Shown one piece after another: positions 59,961-64,000 of a stretch of 64,000 nt of DNA; positions within the stretch are counted from its first letter, which is position 1; each line of letters starts with the position of its first letter. The DNA lies in IMG/VR virus record IMGVR_UViG_3300019487_000001, positions 64,001-128,000 of that record; one strand, given 5' to 3'. This stretch comes from a virus. Position numbers and translations under genes: made by a program. Under the pieces are notes generated by a model. The model made no database searches, was not told the DNA's origin, and was given only the letters and a program-made list of their open reading frames with translations.

Positions 59961-61579
59961 TGCTCAAGTCGCATCGTAGTAATTTCACCCAGCATATTGC
60001 AAACAACTATCCCGGCTGGAGCCAGGTGCGCCAGCGATGGGATAGTAACGGCCAGATATTTTTGAATCCTGCCGGAATAGCCATTGAGGACCTAAACAAA
60101 CAGCTGACCACTCAGCTGGGGAATTACTTTATTGGCACAAATAATCTAGATGAATTTGTTATCTCTTATAGGTTTGCTCTTCCAAAGAATTATACGTTCG
60201 ATTTTGATGTTTCAAATCCTGAACGTATAACACCCCTGGCTCCGAAGGTTACTGGGTTCCTGTCCAATGGTGCGCAGGTGGAAGTTCAAGCTACTTCTTC
60301 GAATACAATAGAAGATGTTTGGTATCTATCATTACCTCATCGTATCTCTATTGCTACTAATGTAGGTAGGGGTACAGTCTTATCTGCCACGCCGCTTAAT
60401 GCGCTGAGTACAGCTGTGCTTAGTCTACCGACTAACCCCGGGCGTTTGTTGTTATCCGTTACGGGTGGCTCTGAGTTTATTCAGGCTCAGTTTGGTCAAC
60501 AGGCTACGATTGAGTTACAGGGTATAACACGGAAAGGCACAGAAGAAACGGAACGGGTGTTTTTTGTAGGTAACCAATCTCTTAGTACTGCCAAGGAGTG
60601 GAAAGAGATTAAGAAGGTTATTGTTCGCAATCTAATCCCGGATACTGCTACTTTATCTATTGAGACGTTTGAATTCAATCGCTTATTTCGTGTGGATAGT
60701 TTTACAAAGTATTTTGATTCCTTTAATAAGGAACAAAAAAATATTCAATACCACCTTGAAGCCATTCCTGCGGGATCTGTTCTAGAAGAACATATTCCTG
60801 TGAGTATTGATCCTGGTTTAATCGCACAGGGCATATCCGACACTAACATTATCAAACAGCATTTGCTCTATGATGTTTCCGGATTGCCCATATTAGACAT
60901 TGTAGATTTTTGCATACAACCTTTTACTCAAAAGGTTTATGCAATAAGTCCAAGTAAACTATATGTATTTGACTTGCACCAGGAGTATCCGAATGTTAAA
61001 GCTCTTCGTGGTCGTGGTGCCGGTCCCCAAACCATGATTGAAACTAATACTGACGAGGTAGTGGTGGGAGATATTTTAGGTCTTACAGCTGTAAGATTGA
61101 TACCATTACGTCGTGTAGTGAAACATGAATGGTTTGTTACCAAGCCAGATGGAACCAAGTTTCGTATTGCCTCGGATGGTAGTGAGGTTCCCTTGTCGGC
61201 GAATGTGGCTATTTCGAATCCTGAATTTACTAGTTTCACTTTTGCTTTTAATAAAGTGAATTATGAGATTGATCAGAGTGGCACATATGTGTTTGAGCTC
61301 AAGGTGACGTATCATGATAATACCTTTGACTTGACTAAGAGGGCTATCACATCTAATTACCGTAGAGCCCTAAGAGAGTTCGATCTTGGTGCACTGTTCT
61401 CGAGTGCGATTGGTATTGCTTTTGATAGTGACCAGAGACTTTGGATTCTAGACATGTATGCTGACGAAGCGCTGCAGGTTCAGCTTCATAAAGATTTAAT
61501 GCTGATTGATTTCCAAAGGAAGGTTATTCATTTTTACGAACAATATGAAAAAGTAGAAGTGGAGATTCCAAATGGTTAG
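59960..61579 (+). CDS. baseplate or fibre-connecting protein (gpI position)
   Basis: Starts at GTG; 539 residues. The position after gpJ is where gpI/wedge or fibre adaptor genes lie. The first 65 residues are helical. Beta-rich domains follow, with a possible Ig-like fold at about 390-470 (S-G-T-Y-V-F-E-L-K-V-T-Y) and a helical C-terminal part. It overlaps the tail-fibre gene by 8 bases. No family match is certain. Confidence 0.55.
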   Translation: MLKSHRSNFTQHIANNYPGWSQVRQRWDSNGQIFLNPAGIAIEDLNKQLTTQLGNYFIGTNNLDEFVISYRFALPKNYTFDFDVSNPERITPLAPKVTGFLSNGAQVEVQATSSNTIEDVWYLSLPHRISIATNVGRGTVLSATPLNALSTAVLSLPTNPGRLLLSVTGGSEFIQAQFGQQATIELQGITRKGTEETERVFFVGNQSLSTAKEWKEIKKVIVRNLIPDTATLSIETFEFNRLFRVDSFTKYFDSFNKEQKNIQYHLEAIPAGSVLEEHIPVSIDPGLIAQGISDTNIIKQHLLYDVSGLPILDIVDFCIQPFTQKVYAISPSKLYVFDLHQEYPNVKALRGRGAGPQTMIETNTDEVVVGDILGLTAVRLIPLRRVVKHEWFVTKPDGTKFRIASDGSEVPLSANVAISNPEFTSFTFAFNKVNYEIDQSGTYVFELKVTYHDNTFDLTKRAITSNYRRALREFDLGALFSSAIGIAFDSDQRLWILDMYADEALQVQLHKDLMLIDFQRKVIHFYEQYEKVEVEIPNG

Positions 61580-63941
61580 TCGGATTGTATACAACTCGTC
61601 TTATATAGATGGTAACGGGTTTGCTGTTACGCAGTACGACAACGTATTGAATGCATTCTTTTATGATGCTACCAAGGATCCTTGGCATACTCCCACCCTT
61701 AATAGTTTCACTGGTTTTGGTCGAGACGGATTTAAGTATACCAATGGCGTACAGGATGCTGGTCCTGTTTCTGCTAGCTGGCGAACAGAAGCGTCTTCGG
61801 CGACTCGGGGTAGTGGTGTTGGAGCGACTTTTGCTAAGCCGGACTTTCCAGAGCACGCTGTTATTGTCGTGTCTTCCTCTAATGCTACTGGACAGACTGT
61901 AGGTGGAGCTTTTTCACCGACGACTTGGGACATTATCGATGCCGACACAAATAGACACTGGATGAGGTTTGTACTATTCAGTGAAGCAATAGCTTCAACT
62001 ACTAAGATGATGGCAGGTGGAGTTGGCGCAAGTCACGGTGCATATGGTTTTACGGCCTTTAGTTCTACTAACGGAAGACCGTCTCCTGTTAAGATGTTCA
62101 ATGGATCTTTATTTATGGGTCTAGGTCATGGTAACGGATGGGGTTGGGTTATGTGCTCCTTTGTAAAGGAGCGTGCTATTTATAGTCAAACTGCACTTCG
62201 GTATGATTGGACGGGTAACATAGCAAGTCGCAATGGTGGTGGAGGCTGGACTTTATTCGACAGCGTGACTCGTACTGCTATGGGTCAAGTTGTAGATGTT
62301 GACATGCAAAAACTTGTGGGCGATGGCAAAGAGTATTTGGCTATGGCTACCTATACAACCTCTTGGATTCTTCGTAATACATTCGAGTGCCAGTGGGCTG
62401 CCATCGAGGGTTTTAATCGATACTACGGAACTATTACGCAAACCGATTGGTTTGTCCAATTAACTCCATCTGGTAAACTCTATGTGTGGGATGCCTCTTT
62501 CGTTAGGGTTGAGGTGTATTATCAAGTTCACGAAGATGCGAATAATTCTACTAATATTTTGTTCAGTGCTTTTTATGATAACAGTAACCCAGCTGCGGCG
62601 GGGAGAATAGCAGCTAGTACTGATCAGGCTAATGCTATGTTTGTTACAGATCAAACATCTGCAATTGAGCCTAGTTCGAGCACTATATTTGTCGCCCAGG
62701 GTGGACACTTGATAACTGTCATTAGTACTTATGAAATCATTGGACAAGAAAATAATGCCAAAGTTTCTTTAATAGGGCCAAATGTTATTTATCCACCGGT
62801 ACATTACGGGGATAAGGATGGTGGTGCTGGTGGCCATATAACATTTGGGCGGGGAAGTCCAACTAACGTATTTCCAGAAACTACGCAGTTCACTTGGATA
62901 AACCATCCTATGCGCAATGTTGGTAACACCGGTGCGTCAGAATTTGAGTTTTCTCAAAACGTAGGTGCATTTCCAGGTATGTTCTGGGAAATTGATAGCG
63001 GCGCTTCAACAACTGTTCCATTATCGGGCCTTATGGTCAGTAGAAAAATTTATAATAATGCCTCAGGGAATCAGACCCTTCATGATGCAGTTGGTAATAC
63101 AAATGAGGTAAACATAGATGGTATTAATCGTAATACTAATCCTGTAATGTTTTTACGTATTGCCCGTGGAACTGATGGAGGAGAACGGTGGTTTACCATA
63201 GCCTTTTGTGCAGGCTGTGCTTCTGGCGGAGTGCAGAATTTCTTTCAAGGTCGCTTTTCTGGCTACATGTGGGTCGACGGCCCTGGTGGTGGAACAACTC
63301 CATCAATGTCAAGACTATATAGGTTTGACGGTGGTAGCTCTGTGGATACTGCTACGCCCGTTAGGATAGATGCCGAGAGTTCAGTAGCAACCCTTCCGTC
63401 TAGTTTTAGTTCTCCTGATTTTTATCAATACTACATTGCCCTGACGCCTACGACAATTAAAGTCTATAATGTTAGTGGTCAACCGATCGGACCCGGTGCA
63501 TCTAATAACTTCACTAATGATCTTCCATTTTTGACTGCTACGGATGGTACCTATAATGGTGGTTTTATTTCTTTTGGACCTTCATTTAATAGTAATAGCA
63601 GTGGTACTTATTATTTGGTAAACGAGCTCTCGGTTGAACCACCTCAGCCTGCGTATTCTTTGCGCGGCGGTTCCTATAAAGTAATAAGTATTTCCGGGGA
63701 CTCATTTGCGGGTCGCGATGTGGGCAGACTAGTTGTAGCTAGCACTCTTGAATCCTATAATTCTCCAACTATAGCGTCAGAGGCGCACTATCAGGTTGTC
63801 GACATGAGTGTCAAATATAATAACACGGGGGTAGATCCTGTTAATGGTCCTCAACTTTTTCATGTCTCATCTGAGAACAATCAGGTGCCTGATATTACCA
63901 GTGAGTGGATCTATCCGGGTTTGCCAGGCCCGACGGGATAA
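61572..63941 (+). CDS. tail fibre / host-binding protein
   Basis: The 789-residue protein is rich in Gly, Ser, Thr, Asn and aromatic residues. It has jelly-roll-like strand runs (for example about 290-460 and 560-740) and Asn/Gly turns typical of fibre shafts and sugar-binding tips. It follows the baseplate genes, the normal place for receptor-binding proteins. The C-terminus ends in a Pro/Gly-rich collagen-like P-G-P-T-G. No specific family or receptor can be named. Confidence 0.6.
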   Translation: MVSRIVYNSSYIDGNGFAVTQYDNVLNAFFYDATKDPWHTPTLNSFTGFGRDGFKYTNGVQDAGPVSASWRTEASSATRGSGVGATFAKPDFPEHAVIVVSSSNATGQTVGGAFSPTTWDIIDADTNRHWMRFVLFSEAIASTTKMMAGGVGASHGAYGFTAFSSTNGRPSPVKMFNGSLFMGLGHGNGWGWVMCSFVKERAIYSQTALRYDWTGNIASRNGGGGWTLFDSVTRTAMGQVVDVDMQKLVGDGKEYLAMATYTTSWILRNTFECQWAAIEGFNRYYGTITQTDWFVQLTPSGKLYVWDASFVRVEVYYQVHEDANNSTNILFSAFYDNSNPAAAGRIAASTDQANAMFVTDQTSAIEPSSSTIFVAQGGHLITVISTYEIIGQENNAKVSLIGPNVIYPPVHYGDKDGGAGGHITFGRGSPTNVFPETTQFTWINHPMRNVGNTGASEFEFSQNVGAFPGMFWEIDSGASTTVPLSGLMVSRKIYNNASGNQTLHDAVGNTNEVNIDGINRNTNPVMFLRIARGTDGGERWFTIAFCAGCASGGVQNFFQGRFSGYMWVDGPGGGTTPSMSRLYRFDGGSSVDTATPVRIDAESSVATLPSSFSSPDFYQYYIALTPTTIKVYNVSGQPIGPGASNNFTNDLPFLTATDGTYNGGFISFGPSFNSNSSGTYYLVNELSVEPPQPAYSLRGGSYKVISISGDSFAGRDVGRLVVASTLESYNSPTIASEAHYQVVDMSVKYNNTGVDPVNGPQLFHVSSENNQVPDITSEWIYPGLPGPTG

Positions 63942-63945
63942 AAGA

Positions 63946-64000
63946 ATGAATGAGCCAGTTCGACGAATACTCAGTCAGTACGGAGGATGGGGTTCTTGGA
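63946..64000 (+). CDS. start of a further gene, cut by the right edge
   Basis: ATG at 63946 begins 4 bases after the tail-fibre stop and stays open for 18 codons to the window end. The visible residues (M-N-E-P-V-R-R-I-L-S...G-G-W-G-S-W) are too few to assign. Position suggests another tail-fibre or fibre-assembly gene. Confidence 0.5.
   Translation, partial: MNEPVRRILSQYGGWGSW

Noticed and set aside
1-64000. tRNA genes, CRISPR arrays, insertion sequences or an integrase
   Set aside because: I saw no cloverleaf, no regularly spaced repeats and no transposase or integrase motif. The only mobile elements seen are the intein and the HNH genes.

Overview
The window is a 64-kb piece of the late (virion) region of a large contractile-tailed bacteriophage (myovirus). 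The evidence is the order of gene families: large terminase (with an intein), portal-MuF fusion, prohead protease/scaffold, major capsid protein, neck proteins, tail sheath, tail tube, two tail-chaperone candidates, three giant tail/ejection proteins, and the gp25-like and gpJ-like baseplate proteins with fibre proteins. Almost all genes are on the + strand, tightly packed, often overlapping by 1-17 bases, with many GTG and TTG starts. The host cannot be named. A small lipoprotein with a clear lipobox, and sigma70-like promoters, would suit a Gram-negative host but do not prove one.

Layout. 1-970 (- strand): the 5' part of a Fic-family gene cut by the left edge, plus two small genes. 970-1038: a divergent promoter region. 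1039-5708: small membrane, lipoprotein and glycine-zipper proteins, then a Cys-cluster protein just ahead of the terminase. 5714-9287: an endonuclease VII-like HNH gene and terL split by a 344-residue LAGLIDADG intein. 9342-16726: virion or appendage proteins, including a tandem duplicate pair and a His-Phe repeat protein. 16728-24187: portal-MuF, protease with nested scaffold, accessory head protein and major capsid protein. 24263-34651: a second HNH gene, Ig-like and fibre-like proteins, and a patatin-type phospholipase. 34666-43084: neck proteins, sheath, three tail-tube paralogues and two chaperone candidates. 43121-56920: three giant proteins. 56929-64000: baseplate (with a third HNH gene) and the start of the tail-fibre region.

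The most interesting item is the 1588-residue protein at 46614-51380, which occupies a tape-measure position. It carries, in order, a GxK(x4)KG motif and then an RxP - DxDGD - VGLxSS - AVE...KxG series. This is the pattern expected of single-chain two-double-psi-beta-barrel RNA polymerases (YonO, crAss-phage gp66, QDE-1 clan). If correct, this phage carries a virion RNA polymerase next to a membrane-active protein (43121-46621) and a hub protein with a built-in M15 peptidase (51383-56920). Together these could form an ejection module that opens the wall, crosses the membrane and begins transcription. This is inferred from motifs read by eye.

Other notable features are the intein inside the terminase Walker A motif, three HNH homing-type genes, an internal start giving a separate scaffold protein, three divergent tail-tube paralogues, and a phospholipase among structural genes.
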